This document shows, one piece after another, positions 22,049 through 33,500 of a DNA stretch of 64,000 bases; positions within the stretch are counted from its first letter, which is position 1; every line of letters starts with the position of its first letter. The translations under genes were made by a program, and so were the position numbers. Below the pieces are notes generated by a model, which was not told where the DNA came from, did not search any database, and worked only from the letters and a program-made list of their open reading frames with translations. Origin of the DNA: Takakia lepidozioides (lineage: Eukaryota; Streptophyta; Takakiopsida; Takakiales; Takakiaceae); the NCBI GenBank assembly GCA_030704615.1, contig CM060732.1, positions 31,603,053 through 31,667,052 of the forward strand, written 5' to 3'.

Positions 22049-25000
22049 TTACTCACCCAAAAAGGGAATATCCGCGATTTCAACGTCCTTCTCTGAGCCG
22101 GACGAGTCCTCCTCCACAACCATTGTAGGGGCCTGCAGGCTGCTGGAAGCGTGCATGTCAACATGCAATGCCCTCAACTTGCTCTCCATCAGGTCGTTGT
22201 CATTGGAGAAGGCCATCAAATGCCGGCCGCACACAGTGGCTGCGATCATGGAATTGCCCATAGAGGCAGTGAGATCTACTACTCGTCCACCCACGTTGGT
22301 ACAAGCCTCCAACAGGGTTTGGAAGAAGGCAGGCGACTTCTCCATTGCACCCCTGTAAGCGACGTTACCGTTCATTGACAAATGCCCTCGGTCAGTGTTG
22401 TTGAACAAGACGTCAGCTTGGACTGGGTCGTTCTCCGGGTCAACGAGTTTGGCCGCCTCCTCGAGCTTGAACTTTGAGTCCCGCTTCACAATGCAGTAGG
22501 TGAAAAACACACGAGTCTGAGGTGGGATGCACATACCAAAACAACGCTGTCAGCATGCAACTGGGCAGTTCCGTGCGGAATTACAGTTCTGGTCTACCGC
22601 GCAGCCAAAGGTGGAGATAACAAGGGTGGGCACAGACAGAAGTGGAAGCACATTAAAAGCAATTCAATCTTGCCGCAGTTCCGGGCGGAACTGCGGTCTC
22701 TGCGACTGACAGGGATACCAGTGGTCCACTTGACTTGCACGTAGTTCCGCACGAAACTTTGAAGCCCTGCCCGCAGTGTACACTGCCAAGGTAACGCAAC
22801 CATGTGCATCATAAATCACAAGTTAACTGCACACAGTTCGGCACTGAGGCAATATGTGCTTTGTGACAAACAATGTTGGGAGCACGGGACAGAGTTCGGT
22901 GGACAGCGAGTATACCTGACTTGCTGCAGAGGAGACGAGATGCAGAGTGTTTATGCATGTCCACCTCTTCAGGATGCAGTTGAATGGCTGCCCTCCCTTG
23001 GCTAATGTCTGTTTCACCTCGTGATCCGTCTGCCCATCCCCCTTCGTAATAAGTATGACGCATCCGTCATCATGCACAACCGTTCCTGCAAATGCCAGGG
23101 CATAAATGATGTCCTTTGGGGTCCTCTCGTTCCAGTCTGGGACCACGTAATCCATACCAGTTTCAAGGACATGAACACCATGCGGGATATCAGCTATGAC
23201 GACGTCGGCATAGCCTCCCAAGGGGGATTTGCGGCCCCCAAAATCTGCAAAGACCGGAGATGGTGTTACTGACTTCAGCCAGGCATCAACATTCTGCTTG
23301 GAAACGGGCCATGGCACTGGAACTCCATCTATCAACGCCTTGTAATCTCCATAGACGCAAGTGACAGACGTCTTTCCAGGCATTTTGACTCCCAGCGGCC
23401 TTGCAGCAAATGGTTTCCCACACAACTTGCGCTTGCTCCCTGAAAGCTGCAGCCCCGCCAGATGCGCAGAAGTAAGAGGGCCTGTACCCCACTCTCTCTC
23501 CCCTTCCGAAGAGGCGTCTTGCATAGACGGGTCTGCTGTGGGTGTTCGACTGCCAGGGCTGCCTTCTATAGTGGCTTTCATAGCCTTCGCCAATTGCTTG
23601 CGAGTTCGCTGGGGTTTATTAGCCTCCCTCTGAAGCTGATCAGCTTCATCTGCTGCTCTCGCCGCTTGTGCAGCGGGCAGATGTTCCCGTACGAGAGCCA
23701 GTCTCTGAGCAGTCTGTGCCCGCGTTTCCTTGTCGTGTGCAATCTTCGCTGAGTTTGCGCTAGTAAACTCCGCGTGTTCCTTCTTCTCTTCCACTGGTAC
23801 GATGCCGGGTTTACAATCTAGCCACCACGGGCAGTTTGGATGGCAAAACTGGCTGAAGGACTTCAGTTGCTTTGGGTTGTACGCCGTTACCTCTGTTACC
23901 TCACTCACCCAAGGCAGCATTATGTTTGGTGTGGAGAGGATCAAATTCTTCTCCTGCCGTAAGTACCTTTGCACATATCTGCACAGCCCAAATGCAACGC
24001 ATAAGCAAACTGAAAGACTGTACGCTGCGGAGTACCGTGCGTCTCTGCCTCTAATTCACATGTATGCTTAAGCAACAAATGCAGGGAAGATCAATTCCGA
24101 GCCGAAATATCTGTTTCTGCCTCTGCCAATAGCTTGTGTGGTTACAAAATTACTTCAAAGCTTCCACCTGCAGTACCAGGCAAGGCCAGTTCCGTGCCGA
24201 ATTAAGTCACCAGAAGTGCATGTGATTTCAATGGAAGTTGGAACTGCGACAAACAGAGTCGAATCTGCAAGGACATGTGCACATTATACCGGAAGCACAT
24301 TCTCTTGGAAGGTTGCAACTTGCCAGGCTGCTCGCTTATCTCCACACTCTTGCGCATTTTCTCTTGCTCCTCGGTGTGGAAGAGAACATGCCAATACTTG
24401 AGCTTCCAAAATTCGATGTATTCGGCTATGCTCTGGGCTGCCGTCTCAAAACCATTCAACTTCAGTTGGTCCAGCTGCCGTTCTGCCTCCCGAATATTCT
24501 GCCCACATTTTCCCATAGTGAGAAGCACAGTACAGAAACACCACCACACTCAACGACTTAACCAGAAGCCTCCGCCCAGCCTAATCAGTCCTATGTGATA
24601 ACCATCCAACAGTGCTGGGCTTATACCTGGAACCACCAGGTGGCCTTGTTGCAATACGCTGCTATTTCCACGTCTGTTGGGCGGATGGGAAAGTGCTCGC
24701 TTCTGCGATATGGCTCGTCCGAATTCCAGATATGGAGCCACCTCACCTTCTCCTCTGCTGGAACACTGCTGGATGCAATAGTCTGGAGCTTGTCAACGCC
24801 CATCTCGGGCTTCTGTCCAGGCCGGAGGGAATTGTGATGTGTCATCACCTCAAACAGATAGCCATCCGTGAGTGCGGGATCACAAATGACTGAGAATTTC
24901 GCAAACCTGCTTGTCAGCAATCGTTTGTGCGCTGCAGTGGCTTCTTCTACTCGGGCTTGCAAGTCTGTGGTGTTCTGCTCCTCGGGAGCCACTTCTTCGC

Positions 25001-26590
25001 CGTATGCCGCAATGGCCTCATCTCGCGTGCGCCGCAAAGCTTCAGCGCCGATATATTCCACGGCAGCTTCCCTCGTCAAAGACATCCAGTTTGGCCTCTT
25101 GTGTACACACTTTTCGTAAAGTGCAGGAGAAAGGGCACTTTGAAAGTGCTCCAGCGGTGTCAACTGCGTCCGTTTGTAGAAATACAGTTGCTGGTCCAGA
25201 TTTGTCCCCACTCTACCTTTCTGTGTCACCCTGCACACCGAGTAAAACTGTTTGGATTAGGTGGAGGATTAGCATGATGTCCTGCAGTTCTGCACGGAAT
25301 TGCGCACTGCCTCAGTAGAACACATCCCAGCACAATGGAAGAAGGGGAAACTTCTTGGATAGGCATTGAAGCGCCCCCTGACATCCGCATTGGAACACTT
25401 ACCTTACGCAGTTCCGTCCGGAATTGCAAATTCCCGATTCTGAACAGGGAGATTGCAAAAAAAAACAGGGCTGTTGGTGATCGCAGCATTCTACAGGCTA
25501 GAGTTCAGAACTTACTCGTTCATCCTCTGCATGGCTTGCCTAACGAGCCCCATATCTGTCAGCTTCACGTCCATGAGAAACGACCGAGCACGGACATGCC
25601 AGTCGATGTCATTCTTGTGTGATTTGTTGATGACTTCATTCCAAGCATAATGTCTGTGGTTGCCATCATAGATGAACAAGAACTTGCCCTTGAGCCAATG
25701 CCATTTGGGGTCCCGCTCTAACTCAGCTTCAAATTCCGCATTCACAGTCTTCCATGCTGAGTCCCACGAAGCTAAGTCTGTCTCAGTTACATCCATCTCA
25801 TGGCCTTCGTCATTCATAGTCGCAAGGAGAAACCCTGCCAGAGTGGGATTGTACCCATCCACCTCAAAGAAAGTGCGAAGGTGAGCTATTCCGCGCTTTT
25901 CAGGCATCCTAACGGCAGGCAATGGCTTCATGCGGCACAAAGGAACGAATGGAGGCTCTGACTTGTACAGGAGGTGCCTGAAAGGGGAGAAGGGGTGGTT
26001 CTGTGCGGACTCCTCTAGTGCCCTCTCCGCCTCATCCTTCATGCTCTCTGTCAACGGAATATCACTCGGCGATTTCTTCTCTGCCTCCCACCTCCTCATC
26101 ATGGACGGCCGATACAAGGGATTGCCAGTGGAGGAAGCACCAAACTGCACCAAGGTAGACGGCCCAACAACTCTAGCCAAAGGAGTCGTCTCCCCCTCCT
26201 TGATCCGCTCCTCCTCCTTGATCTGCTGCTTGCCATGCGCGGAAGGAGACCCACACTATTGATAGCCGTGATGCCAGCTTCCCCAACACCTGCTCACCCC
26301 AACTTCATCAGCGGGCATGAGCACTTTTTACATCAGCTTTCAAAATGTGCACCAGGGGGCACTGGCAACAACTTGACATCTACCCTGCTGCTTGCTCCTG
26401 CCCTCAAAATGACCCAGAACGCATCTGCCACAGCAAGAACCGTTCTCTCTCTTCCTGTCTGCGTTCTAACCTCATGTTTCCTAATAACGTCAATGTCAAT
26501 GCACGAAGCTGGATCGTCGGTGGTGTGCACTGGTTGATTCTCAGGAACCATGGTGGACTGAAGTTTCCCAGAAGGGTACCGCGCACTCAT
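22049..26590 (-). CDS. ParB-like / degenerate N4/N6-methylase fusion protein
   Basis: Six exons give 1096 residues with unbroken frame: 26590-26384, 26255-25516, 25230-24627, 24498-24290, 23978-22916, 22516-22049; introns are GT-AG and phases agree. Residues about 195-290 resemble a ParB/Srx-type module: GYNPTLAGFLLATMNDEGH, then FLFIYDGNHRHYAWNEV with the GxHRxxA-type motif at 266-274. Residues about 325-590 are helical and charged, unassigned. Residues about 670-740 are Ala/Gln/Lys-rich, probably coiled coil. Residues about 840-1050 match the beta-class DNA-methylase order (motif IV before motif I): YADVVIADIPHG at about 845-854 replaces DPPY, and VVDLTASMGNS at 1020-1030 replaces the FxGxG SAM loop. 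Both changes argue against ordinary methyltransfer. Exon 1 and its donor (AGG/GTAGAT, 26383) are the least certain parts. A consensus donor (GGTGAGTAAG) overlaps the stop codon. Confidence 0.75.
22565..22758. repeat. GTTCCG palindrome cluster, intron 5
   Basis: Three clear members: 22565-22584 (TTCCG-TG-CGGAA core), 22673-22696 (perfect 11-base arms CCGCAGTTCCG/CGGAACTGCGG around GG) and 22743-22758 (AGTTCCGC/ACGAAACT, one mismatch). Two degraded half-palindromes follow at about 22834 and 22892. All lie in intron 5 of the ParB-methylase gene. Confidence 0.85.
24093..24203. repeat. GTTCCG palindromes, intron 4
   Basis: Two members in intron 4 of the ParB-methylase gene: 24093-24108 (AATTCCGAGCCGAAAT) and 24188-24203 (AGTTCCGTGCCGAATT), both with mismatched arms but the same core layout as the intron 5 copies. 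Confidence 0.75.
25284..25427. repeat. GTTCCG palindromes, intron 2
   Basis: Two members in intron 2 of the ParB-methylase gene: 25284-25303 (GCAGTTCTGCACGGAATTGC) and 25408-25427 (GCAGTTCCGTCCGGAATTGC). The second has arms matching except one position. Confidence 0.8.
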
Positions 26591-26812
26591 GGATAGGTCA
26601 TTATAAACGTATACAGGGAACCTCTCTCTCTCTCCCGGCACTTTGGAATTGTAAATAACAGTTATGAGACATCATGAGATCAAAATAGTGAGAATGTATA
26701 GCAGTAGGAGAGACTGAATGAATCCAATGATTGCACTAGTCTATCGGAACTCAAAAGTATCCAGCTACCCGAAGACTGTCCGGGTTCAAAAAACGATAGT
26801 CCAATAGCATAC

Positions 26813-27172
26813 CTGTCCCTTTGCATCAAAGACTCGCCAGCGAGGACCTTGCATGACTGCGGGACGTAAGCCACCTGAAGCATTCTGCACACAAACAACA
26901 AGGCTGCAAGGGCTTCAAGGGTGCAATTCACCTCAAAGTGATTCCAATGCAAACAAAACAAAATTTGAAACACTACTTCTCGGAATACACCGATGTCCCG
27001 AGTGGAGGGGGCAAATTTTTTTTAATCTTCCGCTTGCATCCCCAACCAGAACAACGAGAAGCAACATAACTCTCAGCTCCACTAGTGTGACTGTATACTG
27101 AACAAACACATATTTAGAAATGTCTCAACTTCATTAGTGTGATTGATTACGACGTACCTTAAATCTGGACAT
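26813..27172 (-). pseudogene. Mitochondrial ribosomal protein L13, first two exons
   Basis: Exon 1 (27172-27158) encodes MSRFK and ends in a good donor GTACGT; exon 2 (26884-26813) encodes NASGGLRPAVMQGPRWRVFDAKGQ with a strong acceptor GTTTGTGTGCAG and donor GTATGC, both phase 0. The RWRVFDAKGQ block is the start of the uL13m fold and should continue into VLGRLASQ. That continuation is not found within 200 bases; instead the ParB-methylase gene begins on the same strand, and the remaining L13 exons are below 22000. These two exons themselves are undamaged. Confidence 0.78.
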
Positions 27173-27539
27173 GGCAGGTCTGGAGGTCTTCGATCTGTGA
27201 AAGGTTTATCAAGGGCTTGGAGAAGGAGAAGACGACGAGAAGGGACCCAATTAGTGCACGTCGGAACGCTGATCCATGTCGTCGGATGTTGGGGGTTGTT
27301 TGAATTACTGTAGAATTCGAGGAGCAACAGATGCAGAAATTGGAGAAAGAGAAGGAGACCCACACGCAGAATCACGTAGCACGTGCCCGATTCTTTGCAG
27401 AGGCGAATAAAGACAAGGCTGAGCTCAGGCCTGGAGCCCTAGAGTTTCATCCCCGTGTCATCCACTGTCGTCTCGCAGCTTGAGCCCTAAACCCTCAAGA
27501 GATCCAACAGTGTGTGCGTGTGCGTGCAGAGAAGCAGTG
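27173..27539. promoter_or_regulatory. Divergent promoter region between L13 and KLHDC4
   Basis: The start codons of L13 (27172, minus) and KLHDC4 (27540, plus) are 367 bases apart head to head, so both 5' UTRs and promoters must lie here. I see no clear TATA box; CT-rich 5'-UTR-like sequence lies on the L13 side. Confidence 0.55.
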
Positions 27540-30500
27540 ATGGGGAAGAAGCAAAAGAAGCCCGGCAAGGGCAAGGAGAAGACAGAGCGCAAGACTGCCA
27601 AGTCCGCGGAGAAGCGCGCCAGGCGTGATGATAAGAATGTTTCCGAGGAGGACGACATTGATGCCATTCTGGTGCTCCTCTTGGACCCCTGCTTGTGGTT
27701 TCTGGCTATTGTTTTCTACGCTAGGCTGGAAGAATTTTAGTTAATTCAGAGGACGAGACTTTGCAGCGACAAGAGGAAAATGAGGACTGTTTGAAAGTCT
27801 ACTGGTGGGTTTTGAAAGTAAGGATTTGAGCGAAAGTGCAAGCTTTGAGTGCCTTTACTCGTAGCCTCGTATTTGACCTCCCCGATGACACTGCAAATTA
27901 CCTTACTTGTGGAGTTCGGATCCAGTACATAAAGAATTTGGCAGAAAATATGGGATTGCTTCTATTCTGTAAATCAATGCAGCGTCCCCAAGGTTCAGAA
28001 ATGAAGTCAGAAATGCAGATGCAGTTGAGCTATTTGGTTGATCTATGTCAAGCGAATTGTGTAGATAAAATTAACGTCATTCAATGAGTTGCGATTTTCA
28101 GGCCAAAATCCAGAAAGAGGAATTGAAAAAAGTGGCTGTTCAAGTTGATGATAATGTGCCGACTCCATCACCCCGATGCAATTGCTCTGTAATATTTCTG
28201 ACTCTTGACTTGGATGCACATCCTCTGTGGTGTCTGTCACTCTCCTTTGAACCTTGTCTAGTCATGTTACCGAATGCAATGAGTGACTGGGATTCTATTT
28301 GCATGCTATGCTGACAATGGACTTGAAGAAGGGAAACAAGCACCCACATGTTGGGACTCTATCAGCAATTAAAATCGTACCTCTGTCACTGTGACTTCCT
28401 TACAGGTGGCTAGTTAATTGAAGACATTATTCTGAAATGTTACTGTCAGCGAGTCAATGAAATGTTGTTGAGTAACAGTGGGGATTATGAGGAGTTCTGA
28501 TTGATCCCTTTTCCCAATTCAGGTGACGATAAATCCTCTCAAGGAAACCGAGCTGATCTTTTATGGGGGGGAATTTTACAACGGTGACAAGGTTAGCCAT
28601 TGCTGCACTTTGAATCCATGAGGAGGTTGTAATGCTTTTGTCTGGGAAAGAAATTAGTCTTTTTGGCAGGAATAACGAATGACAAGTGGGTGACTGAGCA
28701 ACAATAGTGGGCTTAATCGGCTACGTCAATGAGGATTGAAGGGCAAGAAATGGTGGCATACTAAAGGGTATACGGTTCAGACATATGTCTATGGTGATCT
28801 GCACAGATACAATGTTGAAAAGAGTGAGTGGAAGCTGGTGTCCAGTCCCAACAGCCCTCCCCCGCGCAGCGCCCATCAAGCTGTTGCTTGGAAGAATTAC
28901 CTCTTTGTCTTTGGTAACTATTTTATGACTCTCACCTTGATGGTAGTGTTAAGGGCAACTATTTCGTTTCTGGCATATTCTGTTGGAGGACCTTTTCTGC
29001 ACTGGAAATATAACCTGATTTTCTCCTGGGTTGGATGTTGTCCAATGCATGCCTTTTTGCACATGCCTTCTTTACCATTGTCAAGCTCTTGGGACGATGC
29101 TCTCTCCTGCTACCAATATGTGGAAGCAGGTTATATGCTTACCACCATTACATAGCAACTTTTTAGCTATCGCACCTTTCCTGCGATGTTTATGTTTGTT
29201 TGGTTTTGTTTTCCCATGTAATTACTATGTAGGTTTGTTGCAAATTCAGGTGGGGAGTTTACTTCACCAAATCAGGAGAAGTTCCACCACTATAAGGTGT
29301 TGAATGTGCTCCTCTTGCCTTTTCTGCATTTTAGCTCCTACTGTCTCCTTTTGCTACCCGGTTGCTGATTATGACTGATGTTTATAGTTAGCAATGACAT
29401 AATGCCAATATTTGGTGGCTATCAAAGTGTTGGTATTAGGATAGATGTGAAGTCGAAAGATGCAAATTTTCTGGTCAAGAGCTGAGATGAGTGGTACCTA
29501 TTGGTTTTGCTTCTGAGTCAAAGCAAGACTAATGCAACCAAACCACTTGGCAAAGGATCTGTGCCTGAATATAGTGGAATTTTTTGCTGCACTGGTGCAG
29601 GATCTGTGGAGATTTGACCTCAATACAAATGTATGGGAGCAGTTAAATCTGAAGGGCGCTCCCAGTCCTCGGTCAGGTCACCGAATGGTAAATTCACAGC
29701 CACAGCTTCCTCAGTGCACAAGAGGCAGAGAAGCTGTAGTGTCCACAGGAGGCCCAGAGGCTTATGAGAGAAAATATCATTGTACTTGTGGACCATCTGT
29801 TGTTGAAAATTATGAAATTTAGCAGGCACTTGCAAAAGAACTGATGGGTTCCTGCTTTGGTACATGCTTACTTTATATCTTGTAGTTTCCAAAGAAAGAA
29901 TATTGTCTTCGCCTTGTAGGGCTGCTCAAAAATAGGATTGTGGTCCATGCAGATCCTGTACAAGCACAAGCTCATTCTATTTGGTGGCTTTTATGATACT
30001 CTTCGTGAAGTCAGGTGATCAGCCTTCTTGTACAGCAAACATCCTGTCGCTCTGGAGACCATATTATTATGGCGGTAGCTCTCTCTTAGCTGTTTGTGTC
30101 TCTCCATAAGGCCAACGAACATAAGTAGGGCTATCCTAGGCACCTGCCAATCTACTGGTAATAGAAGGACCGGTCATGCAGTCTAAATATGTCTGCAGAA
30201 ACCTGGACTCAAGATTGAGACCTAAGAGGTAGTTCATTTTGGTTGGTTGGGGAAAAGATAAGTGTGACATTTAGTGGTAGGAGAATAGGCTAACTGCACC
30301 TCGCAAACACACTTTTAGCTCAATACAGCATTGCTGATCATACTGGATATTTGCCTGTGCACTTAAGAGAGGAACAAATGGAGAACTTTACACTTCAAGC
30401 ATCTGTCTCTTTAGGGAGCACAGACGAATCAATGAAATACAGGACAGGAACTCTACAAGAGAGAAGAGTGAAGAAGAATATTACTCTGAAGAGAGAGATG

Positions 30501-33500
30501 TGATACCTTCACTGTTGTTGAACAGAAGAATTACAGGAGTATGGAATAACGGGGATAGATTGGGAGAATCTTTTGCAGTACTAGAACTGGGTTTGGGTAG
30601 TTGCGAAAGTATGCCTCCCCGTCAAACTTACCGTTATGAGGCCTGGGATATGGTTTTTGCAGGTATTTCAATGATCTCTATGTACTGGACCTGGATGACT
30701 ATAAGGTGGGTGCCTACTGCTGTCATTGATTAATGGAGAAAGCAACATGAAACAATATTTGGGTCATCATAGTGAGAAGACAAATCCTCTTCAGTGTTTT
30801 TATTTCAGACACGTCTTATGTGAGAGTTAAAATTGATAGCAGGGACTAACTCAACGGACAACTTTCCTGTGGCTTCTAATAGTTTGTTATTGAAATGAGT
30901 GGGTATTGAGCCTTGTTTTACCATGTCCAGTGGCAAGAGATTAAGCCGAAGCCTGGGGCTACCTGGCCAAGCCCCAGAAGTGCCTTCCAATTTGCGGGTT
31001 TGCTTGATGAGGTGTGCTTTCTTCCATCTTTTGTTGTGATCATCTGGTTGTTCTCATCTCTTGTCAACTTTTGTAGAAGGGTTTGGTTTCTGTGATGTAT
31101 AATTGTCTCTTGTTTGGGCAGCAACAGCTTGACTGCGTTGCTTGGGCCCTGCTAGTATTGTGTGCTGAACTGTATGTGGCATTGTGATATGCTTTTATAG
31201 TTTTGATGATATGTGAAGGTGCTGAAGCTAAACAGATGTGTAAGATGGCTGCAGATATTCTTGTATGGAGGATACTTCAAAGACTCCATGGCTGAGAAGG
31301 AGGGGTCAGAAAAGGGCACTGTTCATGCAGACATGTGGACATTAGATCCCCGCACTTGGGAGTGGAATAAAGTGCGTTCTATGTATTTTGTGTTTCTCAT
31401 TTAAGCATTTAGTTAGGAATGAATTCAGCTTCCACATGCTAAGACGATCTATGTGTATTTAGGTCAAGAAACTGGGGATGCCCCCAGGGGCAAGGGCTGG
31501 ATTCTCAATGTGTGTGCACAAGAAGCGTGCAGTTCTTTTTGGAGGTGTGGTGGACACCGAGGATAAAGGTATGGTGCAGTTGTGAGGTGCTTCTCGTCTT
31601 TAATGCAGACAACTACATATATAATGCGAATCTCTTTTCATTACTCATTCTGTATCTGAATGGCTTTCCTGCCCCGAAATGCCAGGTGTCGGTCATTGAA
31701 TATCTCTGACATTTTATTCTTTGTTGCATGTGCATCTCATAGGCTTTGGCAAGCTGTTGTTATGGTCCATGATAATTTTTACTCCAATCTAGAGAATAGT
31801 GCTAGAAAATGCTAGAGAATAGTAAACAACTATGAGGGTGACCAAGAATGTGCTCTAATTGACTCATAGGAATTCTATCTGAGTCTAGCTTTTAATGTTT
31901 TTGGATGTTTTCAGTGTATATGAAGTTGTTGGATATTGGTCTGGAACGGATTATTTACTAAGACAGGTAGGGGAATCTCTGGAGTGGCAACTAAAATGGG
32001 TGCTAAATTAGCCGCTCATAGTGCAGATGTGCTGCGGAGTACTTTCTTGAATGAGATGTATGCTTTTCAAATGGATAATCGGCGTTGGTTAGTCGTCCCT
32101 CCCATCTATGTCCCTGCTGCGCATGTTTTACATCTTCCTTTCATTTGTTTGTTTTATAAGTGTGTTTCGCACCTGTCATCTTGGTCGTTGTCCTGGTTCT
32201 ACTGACGCATCTGGGGGATCACTTTTTTCACTCACCCCTCTTCTAGTTTTTGGTTGGCAGGTATCCTTTGGAGTTGCGTAAACCAAAAATTGCAAAAGGC
32301 AAGGTAGGATTCTTAATTTACTTCTTTTTCTTCTGTCTTATATGCACATGAAAGGACCGACCAGATTTCTGCATAGCCTTCACATTCGTCAGGATTGAGT
32401 ACTCATATTGGTTATATGGAGGATAGATGAGTAAAATAATGTGACAGGAGAGGTAAATCCGCTTGATGATGGCTTCCTCTCTATAACTGTCATAGATAGT
32501 ATTATCGTCCAAACCTTGGGTACCTTGCCCAAGGTATAGTATTATGGTTTGACCATACAAGCCTTGCCTTCTATACTCTATTCTTACTTGCGTGAAATGT
32601 GCAGGCAAAGGGACAATCTGAACCAAAGAAGGCCGAGGAGACCAGAGGTAGTGGCAGAGCAAAGCGTAAAGCCAATGGGGAGCTTGGGGCTAAAGCTGAC
32701 ACTGATGGGGACGTTGAAGGGGAAAGAGAACCAGAGGTCATGGACGTCGATGATAATGTGCGTACTGCTGTTGATGATATGGATGCTGTGGTCGGGGTAG
32801 AAAGTGAAGGATTGGCCAAGCGGATTGAGGACACTCTAATTTGGGAAGAGGCGGAAACGTGTGAGGGAGAAAGGTCGGAGGCAAAAGGTGACACTTCAGT
32901 ATCTGAGTCTCTGCCAGAGTTGCTGTTCAATGATTCCAAGGTAAAAATCTTGGTCCCTTGAAATGAGATATTTCTTCTGAGGCGTTTTCCACAATTGAGA
33001 AGTGGCATGGTAAATAGGCAACATGATAGTTTGGGGAATGTGTAGCCTCAGAACCTTTAGAACGAAGTACACTACCCTACCCTGGTTACAAGGTAGCAAT
33101 TTCTACTGAGGATGTCTCCGCAAACCTAACGAGTGATGTAAATTCTGTGGGTTTCTCCTTCATACGTTGTGTTGTTTGCTTACTCAAGTAACGCAAGTAC
33201 AGTTGGATGATTACAATTGGCCTTTGTCATTGATCTGTCTATCCATCAGTGCCGCATGCCTTTTGGGTGCAGGTAGTGAGGCCATGTGGGCGCATTAATG
33301 CAGCTATGGTGGTTGGCCGAGACACACTTTACCTATATGGAGGCATGATGGAAGTAGGAGACCGAGAAGTAACTCTTGATGATCTGTACACTCTGGACTT
33401 GAACAAATTGGATGCCTGGAATATGATTATTGAGGCAAGTCCTCAATCTCTGCTTTTGAAGAATTTCAGATATCCGATCATTTGGGTGTGCTGAGAGCTA

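Noticed and set aside
20800-26590. A single fused ParB-methylase-L13 gene
   Set aside because: The methylase frame ends in its own stop at 22049 and L13 has its own start exons at 27172; fusion would need an unproven donor at the stop.
31936-32205. 89-codon plus-strand ORF
   Set aside because: It is intron sequence plus KLHDC4 exon 12; only 32027-32087 matches the family.
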